A stretch of DNA of 64,000 nt from Actinostola sp. cb2023. Taxonomy: Eukaryota > Cnidaria > Anthozoa > Actiniaria > Actinostolidae. Where the stretch lies: assembly GCA_033675265.1 (NCBI GenBank), contig JAUJYZ010000878.1, positions 65,001 to 129,000 on the forward strand, given 5' to 3'. The notes under the pieces were generated by a model that ran no database searches, was not told the origin of the DNA, and saw nothing but the letters and a program-made list of their open reading frames with translations. The position numbers and the translations under genes were made by a program. This document shows positions 38,001 through 51,300 of this stretch, in pieces (positions within the stretch are counted from its first letter, which is position 1; every line of letters starts with the position of its first letter).

Positions 38001-41000
38001 AGATTGTGGAGTGTGAACCACCGATGGAACTCAAGATTGTTTTTGTAGGCGTGGCACTCCGTGCATGACCATAACTCCATCAATAAACACGTTCATTTCC
38101 TGCACGTGTGTAGCACTTTGCTACAATGTAAGTAATGTAAACTCTCAACATTTACATAGCCGAACTGACCACCACTGATGAAAGTTGTACATGTAGTATT
38201 TCAACTGAAACGTCTGTAGTCAAGTATTTTAATCAGTGTCAACCTTTGTTGAATATATCTATAGCTTTAGTTAGACATGTATAACTTAGCTCACCTTCTA
38301 TCCTCAGTTTCTTCTGTTGTAGGATGGTATATTGCTTCTTGACATACTCCATGTCGTGATTCTGCTGTTGTACATCTTTGATGGTTTTAACAAGTTCACC
38401 TTGACTTCTCAACCAAAATTGCTGGAGTTGAATGATGTCGTTCATACGAGCTTCAATCTGTTTCTGCAGAGTATGAATCTGAAGTTCCAAGGGACCAAGC
38501 TCCTCGCCCTAAGACATTGGAAATCAAGTTAGCTTTAGTTATTCTCAATATCAGATGTGTGTGTCAGAATTCATGTGCACGTGATTCAAATATGGGTTTA
38601 CATGTGCATCGGAAAATAAAGAAAAAGAGAAAGAATGGAAGGGAAGAAAGATGTTAAATCCCCATATTGCATGCAGGAGATCAATAAGCAAAAAATCACT
38701 TTTGTCATCATACCCCACTTTTGCTTTTCATTTGGTCAATCTTTTTGTTAAGTTGATCAATGGTTCCCTGCTTTCTCTCAATAACAGCATTTCGTTTAAT
38801 GATTTCGCCTTCTATTTTGGAGATATCTTCGTTCTTGCTATAGATCTCCTCATTTAGTTGGTCCATCATTGCTTGTAGCTGGCGTATGCGTATAGTAGTG
38901 TTAGATATATCAAGTACATCCCGTGAAATTTCATTTTCTACTTCAGCGACTGAGCTTTCCTACAACACAGAAGAAGGATTTTGTTTGTGAAGAGTTGTCA
39001 TGTCAATGTATCATTGTGGAAATCAATCAATCAATCAATCAAGCATTGATTGATTGATATAATATTTTGCATCATCATTATCAATAACATTGATCATCAT
39101 CATCATCAGTTATACTGTAACAAATATTTAATCAGCAGTATTAACTTCATTGATTACCAATCATCATTTCAATATCATCACCATCATTATGACAATCACA
39201 GTGATCACCATGACTACCAGTTACTCTATAGTCATCATCATCATCATCATCATCTACAGATCCATACAATCTGATTCACATACCAGTTCAGTAGCTCTTC
39301 TTCGTAACCTGTCTGTCATCTTCTTAGTATATCGAGTAGCTTTATCCATTGTCAACTGGCTTCTTAGTTTTTCCATAATTGCATCTTCAAGTCCAACTTT
39401 TTCCAAGAATTCACGCTCAATTTGTTTTCTGAGTGCTGTGAGTTCATTCTCCTTCAGTACAACTTCCTACAAAAGCAAACAACAACAAAGCGTTGATGAA
39501 AGAAAAAATGGGATGAGAAACACTGATGTAGTGTGAAGAAGATAGGAAAAGCTGGGTATTATTTATGGCCACCAAGTCAATAGAAACTGACAGGAATCAT
39601 CCTATTCAAATAGCATTGTTAGAGTTAACTGCTGTACTTACAGTCTGGGCTCTGTTCAGTTGTTGTTCAGTTTGGTGCAGTGTTCTTGTGTAGGTACTGT
39701 ACTCTGTCTTGAGTGCTTCTAGTTTGGTTTTACTGATAGACATGAGTTTCTTGACCAATGAAATATCTGATTCTATCTTGTTCTGTAAAAGTGTAATGTG
39801 CTCATTTTGCTCCTGTGCTTTGCTGATGGACTTCTTGTAGCCTTCTATTTCAGTCTCAATAGCTTGGATTCGCTGTCTTTGCATACTAGAGTCAAACAGT
39901 AAATGTTGGATTGATAAACAACCATGAACTTGTCAACTACCGATAATCAATATTTAGTATTTTATTTATAGTATCGTAGCTTAACTTACTTTAAGGCCTC
40001 TTGCATTGCAGCATAAGCCTCATCACGTCTCCGCATACCAATTAAACTGCTATTCCACTGTTGAAGTAGCTGCTTCTCCTCTAGGTGTAACGCCTACAGT
40101 AAACCACAAATAAAGGTATTATCAAAGTGTATACAAGGTATTCTATTCTATTCAGTGTGACTGCTGCCTGAGAAGTCAGGGGCAAGGTTGTCATGGCTAC
40201 CTTCTGGCCATGTCCCAAGCATTAGGCACTATTACCTTCCATTCTAGTACAGTATGAACAAAGTTGCAGTCCATCCTACCTCTATTTCAGTCAGTGCCTC
40301 AGATAGGTTTTGCTGGGCAGCTTTTGTTTCCTCTGATTGGGCAATACATTGTGCTTCATACATGTTGATTTCTTCACGAAGGTGGTCTACTTTCTGGGTC
40401 AGCATATCTACCAATAAATCCTGCTTCTTCTTGTCGCCTTCTGATTTAGTGACTTCTACATCAGCTTTCTCAGCAGCTCTTCTCATCACAGCAATGTCTG
40501 ACCTGACATCTTCTTTGGCTTCTTCCATGTAATGAAGCCTTGCAGTGATATTTTCCACCTCGGTTCTCAATTCAATTGCTGTAAAGAAATAAAGTTGTTC
40601 ACTATTAATTGCTTGTTAATAGATTAGACTACAGGTACTCTCAATTGAAATTGTTGGCAGAGAGGGGAGGGTACTGGGGTGGGGTGGAAGGGTACAGATG
40701 ACGTTAATGCATCATGGATTACTTTTACCTTTTCTTCTGTTGTGACTGAGATCATCAATGATTTCCTTATGCAAATATTGAACTTCCCCAAGTGCTACTT
40801 CACTTTTATTGCGTTCATGATTTTCATTGTTGAAGAAGTCATGTTCTTTTTCCAAAAGCATCTGCTGCCTAGCTAGTTCTTGTTGTACTCCATACAGTTG
40901 TACTCCTAGCTCTTCTCTGTCCTTCTTTTTGGTTTTCAATGACTCTGTCTGCCAATGAATGAAATAAATAATAGCTTAGCTTAATTATTAATAAATAAAC

Positions 41001-42145
41001 GTACTTGATGTCAAGGTTTAATAAGGGGCCATCAACATATTTGATATGCCCCACTTAACGTTCAATGGACGTTTAGGTCAGACCCCCTCCTCCTGCCTTT
41101 ATATAAATGTACGTCCAACCTATTGTTTGACATTATAAGGATGACTCCTGCATTTTAGAGTATGCTAGTGATTTCCAGCCATTGCTATCGCTATAAACAT
41201 GAGTCAGTAGGCTAGAGAACTATCACTATAAACACAAGCTCATTACACGACTCAACTGTCAGATAATTCAATAAAATCACAATGATTAGTTCCAAAAAAA
41301 GTGTTTTGTTTGAAATGCCCCACACCAATGTCCATGTCTCAACCCCCACCCCTCCCCTCCCTAAACATCCGATGGATGTTAAGCAGGTCAATTCGAATAT
41401 GTTGACGGTCCTGCAAACTTACCAGTTCTCTTTGTTCAAGAGTGAGTTTCTCTTCTTGTTTGAGTAGGTGTGTTTTATATGCTGCTTGAAACCGTACCAT
41501 CAAAGGCTAAAGATAAAAAAGAAATAAAATGTAAGTTATGTAACATTTACTGATTTAGATATTACATGCACAACCACAACAAATCAACAACAACAACAAC
41601 AGTAACAAAAGTAATAATACAATAATACAATAGTTATTATTTATATAGCGCTTTATAAATAAACTATCTAAACTATTCTAACAACAAACATGGATATATT
41701 TTCCATGCATAAGCAGACTTACATGGTCTGGATCAAGGACAACCATTTCGCTTTCTCCTTCTGATTCGTCTTCACTCATGTTGTCGTCCACACCAGCTTG
41801 GTCGTTTTCATCTCCGTCGTCGCCGTCCTCTGTGTCGGCTATACCAGCACCAAAGTCCACATTATCAGACAGAAGAGTCTGTCCTATTCCACCTTCTGGA
41901 AAACCAAGGCTTGGTAAATCAATGTTAAAATTAGCTGTTGGAACTTCACTCTCGGTAACAACAGATGTGTCTCCATCGCTTGGGTCGCTCAAACGAAATT
42001 CTTTCAAAGCTCTTACAGTCATTTTACTGACTGCATCTCCTATAGACTTCTTAGAGACACCAGACTCCTTGGAACCAGCAGATGTAGGCTTCTGTTCGTC
42101 TCCATTAGGCTCTTCTTTCTTCTCTCCATTCTCGTTGTCCGCCAT
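34158..42145 (-). CDS. CCDC40: CCDC40, axonemal 96-nm ruler protein (996 aa, 16 exons, complete)
   Basis: With CCDC39, CCDC40 forms the molecular ruler that sets the 96-nm axonemal repeat and anchors inner dynein arms and the nexin-dynein regulatory complex. Exons: 41723-42145, 41423-41506, 40729-40948, 40280-40578, 39990-40093, 39642-39885, 39284-39466, 38714-38959, 38295-38508, 37283-37452, 36873-36964, 36492-36612, 36174-36262, 35748-35869, 34798-34934, 34158-34400. All have GT-AG borders, and the 2991 nt keep one frame from ATG to TAG. Exon 1 is an acidic, low-complexity N-terminus (1-141). The rest is continuous coiled coil. Human-like landmarks: PLMVRFQAAYKTHLLKQ, LGVQLYGVQQELA, KKKQDLLVDMLTQ, LGPLELQIHTLQKQI, QIMLWEKKTQLARE, EIHRMEVRYAQLMRQQEKMI and the final KEGRY block. 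Human CCDC40 is 1142 aa; the difference is mainly in the N-terminus. Exon 12 uses a weak GTCTGT donor. Confidence 0.96.
35048..35085. repeat. 38-bp poly-G tract in CCDC40 intron 14
   Basis: 38 consecutive G on the plus strand (C on the CCDC40 coding strand). The length is likely unreliable in assembly. A poly-C run in the same gene is at 37021-37044. Confidence 0.9.
35175..35588. mobile_element. 414-bp TA-flanked MITE in CCDC40 intron 14
   Basis: Ends GGTCGCTTGCACTAAGAGGT and the complement of GGGGACTTGCACTAAGAGGT, then CACGTGAC. TA on both sides. It folds along its full length and belongs to the family of 33030-33440 and 3564-7289. The host sequence around it (AACGTTTCCTCAGTA to CTTTGTCAATTAG) is duplicated without an insert at about 35645-35702. 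Confidence 0.85.
35882..36045. repeat. (TAA)n-rich A/T tract in CCDC40 intron 13
   Basis: Nearly pure A/T with AATAAT and AAATAAATAAAT runs immediately upstream of the exon 14 acceptor region. Confidence 0.9.
37021..37044. repeat. 24-bp poly-C tract in CCDC40 intron 10
   Basis: 24 consecutive C on the plus strand, 56 bp from exon 11. Confidence 0.9.
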
Positions 42146-42387
42146 TTTTCTTCAAAACTATAACTTTCTCATGTTGTCATGACAACAAGGATTGACTTTG
42201 ACTTGTGACGTTTGGCCTCGTTTTCATAACGAGGTTAACCGAGACCGCGATACTTACCGCAGACCCAGTGACGTCATGTAGTTCCAAAGCTTCATGGATT
42301 TCCGTCAACATGGAGGACGACATAGCAAATAGTATTGTTTAATATTCTGTGATTTAAGCGCTTTATATCCCTTGATAACCCTCCAGA
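42146..42387. promoter_or_regulatory. Bidirectional promoter between CCDC40 and MGRN1, with RFX X-box
   Basis: Only 242 bp separate the two divergent start codons. At 42173-42186 lies GTTGTCATGACAAC, a perfect 14-bp palindrome that fits the RFX X-box (two GTTGYC half sites spaced by 2), 28 bp upstream of the CCDC40 ATG. X-boxes of this kind drive ciliary genes, and CCDC40 is a motile-cilium gene. No TATA box is obvious. Confidence 0.75.
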
Positions 42388-45300
42388 ATGGGTGGACTTT
42401 TTAGCAGTCATGTTGAAGGAGTCGAGGAAATGGATAGTATATCCTCTAGCTCCTACAGATATCCTCCAACGACAGGTAAATGTAAAACAGCTTCTTTGGA
42501 AGTGAACGGGAAATCATCGTTCACTCTTGAGGCTTCAGTTCATACAAAGCTTTGATACTCATCGGATTATACTCCCCTTGTCCTTTAGGGAGCTATTTTG
42601 CTGATCACTTCATCATGGGAGGTTCAAGATTCGATACTACACAACCAGAAGCATATCTGTTTGGCGAAAATAACGACTTGAATTTCTTGAGCCCCAAACC
42701 CGTCCCTGTAAGTATCACGCACGCAACGCTTTACTACTAGTTATACTCATATTACCGAGCTTTCAAGAACTGTCAAAAGTCTCTGAGTCTGTCCTATAAA
42801 AGAGACTTTGTTATGTGTCGTAATCGTAGTGTTGACATAGTTGTATACTATCGATATGTTTTCCATCACAAATTCCTTGATTTGTCAACTGGCTCAAGAC
42901 TGGCTCGTACTATGTGCAATAGAATCGAACGTAATCAAGCAATCTTGCACTAATATACAATGACAATCAGATGGGATAAAAACCTTTCAACTCCATTTTT
43001 TTCAATTTTACTAAGCTCAAGTGTCACACAAGTTTATATATGATGTATGGTTAGGAATCAAGCCTATCTACAATGTCTGATTCTATCCTGACGTCTTTTT
43101 GATACTTTAAATTTTGTCTTCTTTAGTTTCCCTATCCACCTCCACACGGCAATGAACCAACTAAAACTCTACGAAGTCTTGTAAATCTGCGTAAGGATAC
43201 GCTGAAACTTGTCAAGTATGGGAACATTACTACGTTATTCACAGCTACAACACACGATAGTCCACATGTAGATCCTCTAGATTCATACTATATCTAAATG
43301 TTTTATGCTCCTGAACAATTAAATAACACATTGAATTTGAAACAAAACATTCTCTTATTTGTCACAATTTTGAATAACAATAATCTCTGATTCACGACAT
43401 CCAACCTGCCTCTGTTTATATTTTCTCTGGACTGGTTTACATTCATGGCATTTTTACAGTTTTTGTAATAATTTATATTTGTCTCGTTTTTTTCTTCTTT
43501 CCCACATTAGATGCAGTGAAGAAGAAACATTCCACATTCAGTTTACATTTGATGCAGATGTCAATTGTGCAATCACCATTTATTATCAAGCGACTGAAGA
43601 CTTATCCACTGGATTGGCAGTGTAAATATAATGACTTTCAGTCTTAATTATTGTACATATAGCTAATTGCATAATCGTTGTCGGGTTGAAAATCATAAAT
43701 CATAGAAGCTGAGACCGCAAGGATGGATGGGAAATCAGTTCATGAGCCACATTAATGTACATACAGATATATTCAGTGTTCTCGTAGTTTTGAAGGTATA
43801 TGAGCTATTTAACTAATTTAAGATCCTACAAGTCTGGATAATAAGGTCGATGATTTGACGGTGTTATTTGGGAGTTTTAATTTCCCAGAATTCCTTTTGG
43901 TAATAGCTTTCATGATTTTCAACCCGACAACGATTATAAATGCAATTAGCTATATACATGTACTGTATGTACATATACATACATATTTAATTGCTAACAA
44001 TTGAAAAAGATAGTGTATTATGGTGTTTATAACATGATATAGCAGTGTTGAATCTGATTTACAAACTCGGGTCGAGGACATGTTATAGATCAGATACTGC
44101 ACACATGGCACAAACATTGTAAACTGCTTATCTTATGCACACTGTCAGATGTATTATCTCATGTGTTACTATAATTTCGATGATACAAGAAGTTCATTAT
44201 TAAGTTTTAACTTAAAGTGCTACTTGGACGAAAATCGATCGAAGTTTAATTTAGCTGAAACTTCACTGAAATAATCTCAAAGAGCCATACAATATTACTG
44301 GTTAATGTGTTTTCTCAAAATTCCTATGGGAAGTATTACATTTTTATGAATCTTTAGAAGTGTCAGTGAGGTCATCTACTCAACCATAACAATCAACACA
44401 GCTTCGCTCCATACATTTCTTTGTGTTTTAGTTTCTTGAATTATTTTATTTCTATGAAGCTAAATGTTTGGGTGAAGGAGTTTTCTTACATTATTTGTGC
44501 TTAGGATTGATTGTCTGACCAGTTTTGTTCAATGCAGAGCTGTTATCTGAACAAAACATTGAGATATTTTGACTCACAAAATACAAAGAAATGTATGGAA
44601 CTGAATGTTGGGTTGAGTAGATGACGTCACTGACACCTCTAAAGATTCATAAAAATATAGTACTTCACTCTGGAATATCGAAAAAAGATTTTAACTAGTT
44701 ATTATTAGACCCTTGAAGAATTATTCAATGAAGTTTCAGCTAAATTAAATTTCAATCGATTTTCGTCCAAGTAGCACTTTAAAAGTTGTTTGAATGTGTT
44801 CATCTAAATTTATACTGTAAGCATGTCTGAATAACATATGATAATTGTACAGTTCTAAATGCGTTCAATGCAGAGAAGGGCACAAATCCTTTACCATTGG
44901 CAAACACATGAAAATAGACCACGTATCAAGAACCTTGACCTAACGAGCATCCTAAAGAAATGCAAAGGGAACTTGACTTAATCTATGAGATGCTATTCAT
45001 CCATGAAAGATAACCAAACTTAACATTCAATCAGATTCAATCTGTGCTAAGGTGATTGTTATTGGACACTGAATGCTATTAGAACTGTATAGTACATTGT
45101 ACATGTATTGTATGTATTATTAATATTCAGACACACTTACAGTATATAAATTTAGATGAACATATTCAATTCAAACAACTAAGTCATGACAGCTTCGAAA
45201 CGTCGCCTTGTCTCAATAAATCTCTAAATATTTTCTTTTAACAAGAACTTCTCACTGAGAAAGTTAAAGTTTATGTACATTTGTACATGTTATGATTTCT

Positions 45301-48300
45301 ATTGTAGTATTTCACACATGAATTATGAATGAGTTGTAAGTACATTTACATGTACATTTGTATTTCAAGGTTAGGTTTAGGGTTTTATGGTGGGGAAGAT
45401 TTATCTGAGAGACAGTTGACAATGAAAGTAAATGTTTTTAAATGATGTTCTAAAAAATATAAACCAGAGTGAGTGAAAACTTTTGAACATGTACATGTAG
45501 TGTGGTATATGTATATTACAGTGTATTTTTGTTGAATCTTTATATTTCTTTCTTTCTTCGGCCCAGAACAGTGTTGGAAAATCTCTCCAATAATATTGGT
45601 TCTTTATTTCCCTGGTCATTTTATTTGTGGAAATGAAGGAAGAAAGAGAAAAAGAATCTTGAATGACTAACACACACTATCTTCTCATGATAACATTGTA
45701 AGCCATGTGGCTGCAAAATGCACCTTTGATAGTGGTCTGACAAAAACATTTCATTGTAAAGCGCATAGAGCATTTATGGATATGTGCTACATTGTATAAA
45801 TGTCATATCATCATCATGAATACTTGTGATTTAACTGTATACTTCATGTTCAGATATACATCTAAGGATCAGAGCATGACGTCACGAAAATTTTGCTACA
45901 AGAAAGGAGCTGGTCAACAATTTAGTCATCCCTCGCAGCACCGTTTCACCATAAATCAGTTTACTGACGACGAGGTATGTTGTATGTAGGTGAATATTAT
46001 ATTAGCTGTCTGAGTCATAATTAAATAATATTAACAAACAGAATATCGAGACTCAAAGTCTGATTAACTTAATATAACATATTAGTGCAATCAAATGAGA
46101 AGTTGTTTTACTGATTTTTATGAATTTTTAATTTTGGACCACTCTCCTGTTTACCCTACGTACTTGTATTTATATCATTTTCTTTTGCAGCTCAACTATA
46201 GCCCACTATCGAGTACTCATATTCCAGTTGTGATACAAATTGATGTTGATGATGAAGGTACAGTATAATGCAAAATGTCCATTAAAACCAGTAGTAACAT
46301 GTATTCAAGTGTCAAAATGATTTTATACATGTATAATTTGCTTGTATATGTGTAGGTGATGGTATAGAATCATTTGAGATGCATGTGGGAAGTACATTGT
46401 ACATACCGTAATATACAGTAGAACCCCGCTAACTTGGTTAACTCAAACTAATTCTATTTTCCTTGGCTCAAATCAGGGCAAAATTTACCCTGTTAACTCG
46501 TTAACTTGGGAGTTCGAGTTAGCGGGGTTCTACTGTATTTTATTTGGCATTTTACTGTGTAATACTGCTGGATATTTTTACGAGTCAGCAGTGCAGTATT
46601 TTGTCTTGCCATAGGGCGATACAAAATACAAAGACGAGTAGAAATTTACAGCCTTACTCCGCACTAAGATGTTAAATAAGTTATTTATTATCCAACCGTT
46701 TTGTGATGTGAAAAATACACTCATCCTGTGAAGGATATTTATATATAAAAGGGCATGAAAAATACTGATGTGATATTTTTACTCATCTATTAAGAGTTGG
46801 ATAATAAATGTAGTTACAGTTTTAGCCGCATGGTGACAGTGTCGAGGAAGCATTCTGATTGGTTGAGCAATGATTTTGAACACTGATTTGTTGAATATAA
46901 GTGATTCTGTATCGTGACTGTAACTCTGTACCTTAGGTTTCCCACTCATACAAAAATGACTGCTTTACAAATTTGTTGTGGTGTATTACATTCACTGTAC
47001 AATTAATCTACTAACTATGTACACTGTACAAGTTTCTGTTATGTAAGGGTTAATGTATACAGGGCATCTGACAGGTTGCGGGAAAAAAAGTAAAATTGTG
47101 CAGGATTTTGGACGTAAATTGTGCGGGAAAAAACATCGATTGTGCGGGAAATTGTGCGGGATTGCGCAATATTTTAAGGTTTCGGTACACATTTCTCCCA
47201 GAAAATTGACCCCAAAATGTCCAGATCGCTTTAATTTGAAGGAACAGATATCAGAGAAGGTACTATTTTGATTGATTTCTTTCAAACTCGCAAAATCGAG
47301 CCACAAATTTACACTCAGCTCGAGAGCGAAACGATCATTGAAGCGAATGGAACGCCTTGGCATTTTTTACAAACTAGAGCCCAGGCCTGCGCAAGCTATG
47401 AATGGAACGCTTTGTCGTTTTTTTTACATCTGCTCGAGCTTCGAACAAAACAAAGGATTTCTGGACGTGTTTTCGAAGGTAAATGGCATAAAAATATCCA
47501 TCAATTTTTCCCAATACCATAGTGATCAAGAGGAATGTCTGTTTTAATGAAAAATTTCTACAAATTGTGCAGGATTTTGCAGATTTTGAGGAATTGTGCG
47601 GGTTTGAGGAATTGTGCGGGATTGTGCGGGTTTGACCTAATTGTGCGGATCCGCAACCGTGCAACCTGTCAGATGCCCTGTGTATAGTATTTTCAAGGGA
47701 CTGTATACTAATGTTGAATTACATTTATTTACTGTAAGAGCAATATCAATAATAACTCTATAATAATAAATTATCTAGAGTTTCTTGGACACTCTCATAT
47801 TACCATGGCAACACTAGAGCATATGGCCGATGGGTCTTACATAATAAAACCAATCAAACAGAAACAGATGGTGAGTTCTTTGTATTGTTACTCTCTTACA
47901 TGTATGTACATTCCTTTTTCTTATACCATAATAGCTGCAAATGTTCAATACATTATACATAATAATGTACATGTATACTATAGGCATGTGCACAAGTACA
48001 GTAGAACTTCACCTGTCCATCTGGAATGATTCAGTTGATCATGAACGTCCTTCTACATTGTACAGTACCTCCAACTAAACCTTGCATCTCTTCAGACTCA
48101 TTCACTACATGTATTTCACCCAACTTGAAATTGACCTTTGAAAACTTTAATCAGTAGAACTTCACCATCTTGAACACCCTTCTACAATGAACACCATTCT
48201 CCAACTAAACCTTGAAATTCATGAGATGTTTTAAATCAAACTTGCAATGTATCTACCTATAGGTGGATGGCCTGTGCTTCTTGCTTCAAGAGATTTATGG

Positions 48301-51300
48301 CATAGAAAACAAAGCTACCCATAACAAAATATCTAAGGTAAAGATGTATGTAGTATTTATTGTACCATTGTCTACCCATAACAAAATATCTAAGGTAAAT
48401 GTACGTGTATGTAGTATTTATTGTACCATTATCTACCCATAGCAAAATCTCTAAGGTACATGTACGTGTATGTAGTATTTATTGTACCATTGTCTACCCA
48501 TAGCAAAATATCTAAGGTAAATGTACGTGTATGTTACATACATGTAGTATTTATTGTACCATTGTCTACCCATAACAAAATATCTAAGGTAAATGTACGT
48601 GCAGTAGAGTATGTACAGTGGAACCCGGCCTTAAGGACACCCGGTTAATACGGACACCCGGTTATTACGGACATGTTGTTCTGTCCCGGCAGAATCGAAA
48701 CTCATACAAATGCCTATAAAATATACCTGTTTATTACGGACACCTGGTTATATGGACACTGCGTCTCGTCCTGATGGTGTCCGTATTAACCGGGTTCCAC
48801 TGTACTACATTTGTAGTTACTATTTATTGTGCCATGTTTGTCATTTTTTACTGCATGCATTAATTACCAGAAAGCATGTCGTAGACCTACAGTCTGTACA
48901 TTTAACTGTGTACTACACATTACAGGATGATGATGATGACGATGAAGGGGATCTTGAAGAATCAGGATTAGAATGTGTAATATGCATGTGTGAAATGCGG
49001 GACACCCTTATCCTTCCATGTCGGCATTTATGCTTGTGTCGAGCTTGTGGTAAGTTTTGTCAAAGGATATATTTTGATAGAGCAAATTGTGTGACTAAAA
49101 AGCTACATGTGCATGGCTTAAGTTATTATGCCTCGTTGCTTTTCAAGCCACCACAACCAACCCCGAAGACAAGCCGTGTTGTGATGTTGAGCTTGCCACG
49201 TGCACACCCCGAAAATCCCCAACAGATGAAGAACTCATGGCGGAATATAGTTAAACCCCATGCTGTTGCGAGTGATACGGCGAGACATAAATTGATCCGC
49301 AATGATCAGCTTAGCAATGACATTCTCGATTCGCTCAAGCGCCTGTTGACTCCACAACGGACAGCAAAAGGGGCGAACAGCGGATGACACATGTATTTGT
49401 AGCCCCTGCCCAAGTCTAGGGGTCCCCCACGCTTCGGGTACCGAAGCAAGACCGCTGGCCAGCATTGTCTCGAGTTTAACCTTGCCTAAATTTCATTTAG
49501 CCTCATTATATGTACATGTATATGTAGACGAACTCGAACCCTTAGGATTAGTTAAGCTTTAAAGTTGAAAATTGGCTGTTTTGGCACATTTTATACATGT
49601 ATATTATTTATATACTAATGTACATGACCACAACCGTTAGCGTTGTCTTGACGTGAACATTTATTATAGTGATATATAAATTTTCTTCAACAGCTGATTC
49701 GCTACGTTACCAATCCAGCAATTGTCCTATATGTAGATCAGGTAAGTGTTTTAGCAGTACTGCTAGTAGGGACACTACTCTCACACATACTATCCACTCA
49801 TCTCACTAGTTCATTTTAACTGAGTGAGGAAAACCAGAGTACTCTTCAACTGATATTCATGAGGCACCCAGTCCTTGAATTGACCACAGTGGTCTGCTCT
49901 TGCCACTTGACCACCCTTACTTCATTAATGCAGCATGACAGTTTACAATTCTTTTTGCAGCATTCCATGCATTACTACAGATATGCGCTTATGTCAAAAA
50001 GACATCTCCAGAAGCCAGAGGACATCAGGTAAACTAGAGAGTGATGATGATGAGAATGGACAAGCAGGGAAAAGGATAGCAGTGATAATAATGACAGCGG
50101 CACATGATGGGGGTGGTAGTGAAAATGATACGGCAGTGATGATGATCTCAATGATTATTTTAATATGTTTTCCCCAAATCAATGAAATATAAGTGACCTT
50201 TTTCACATGAATCAAGCTTGTCTGTGCACATTTTGTACGTTGTTACAATAACCTCTTACCATGTCATCATGTATAGGGTCCTAGTGACAGTGATGACTAT
50301 ATACCAGGCTACGAGCAAATACCACTTGTCTGTGCACATTTTGTACGTTGTTACAATAACCTCTTACCATGTCATCATGTATAGGGTCCTAGTGACAGTG
50401 ATGACTATATACCAGGCTACGAGCAAATACCACTTGTCTGTGCACATTTTGTACGTTGTTACAATAACCTCTTACCATGTCATCATGTATAGGGTCCTAG
50501 TGACAGTGATGACTATATACCAGGCTACGAGCAAATACCACTTGTCTGTGCATTGCACATTTTGTACGTTGTTACAATAACCTCTTACCATGTCATCATG
50601 TATAGGGTCCTAGTGACAGTGATGACTATATACCAGGCTACGAGCAAATACCACTTGTCTGTGCACATTTTGTACGTTGTTACAATAACCTCTTACCATG
50701 TCATCATGTATAGGGTCCTAGTGACAGTGATGACTATATACCAGGCTACGAGCAAATACCACTTGTCTGTGCACATTTTGTACGTTGTTACAAATAACCT
50801 CTTACCATGTCATCATGTATAGGGTCCTAGTGACAGTGATGACTATATACCAGGCTACGAGCAAATACCACTTGTCTATGCATTGCACATTTTGTACGTT
50901 GTTACAATAACCTCTTACCATGTCAACATGTATAGGGTCCTAGTGACAGTGATGACTATATACCAGGCTACGAGCAAATACCACTTGTCTGTGCACATTT
51001 TGTACGTTGTTACAATAACCTCATGTCATCATGTATAGGGTCCTAGTGACAGTGATGACTATATACCAGGCTACGAGCAAATACCACTTGTCTGTGCATT
51101 GCACATTTTGTACGTTGTTACAATAACCTCTTACCATGTCATCATGTATAGGGTCCTAGTGACAGTGATGACTATATACCAGGCTACGAGCAAATACCAC
51201 TTGTCTATGCATTGCACATTTTGTACGTTGTTACAATAACCTCTTACCATGTCATCATGTATAGGGTCCTAGTGACAGTGATGACTATATACCAGGCTAC

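Noticed and set aside
41778..42182. Plus-strand 134-codon ORF opposite CCDC40 exon 1
   Set aside because: Antisense of the acidic, Ser-rich first exon; no independent evidence.
47053..47664. ORFs of 72-123 codons within MGRN1 intron 6
   Set aside because: They fall inside the 47060-47680 inverted-repeat element and share no family features.
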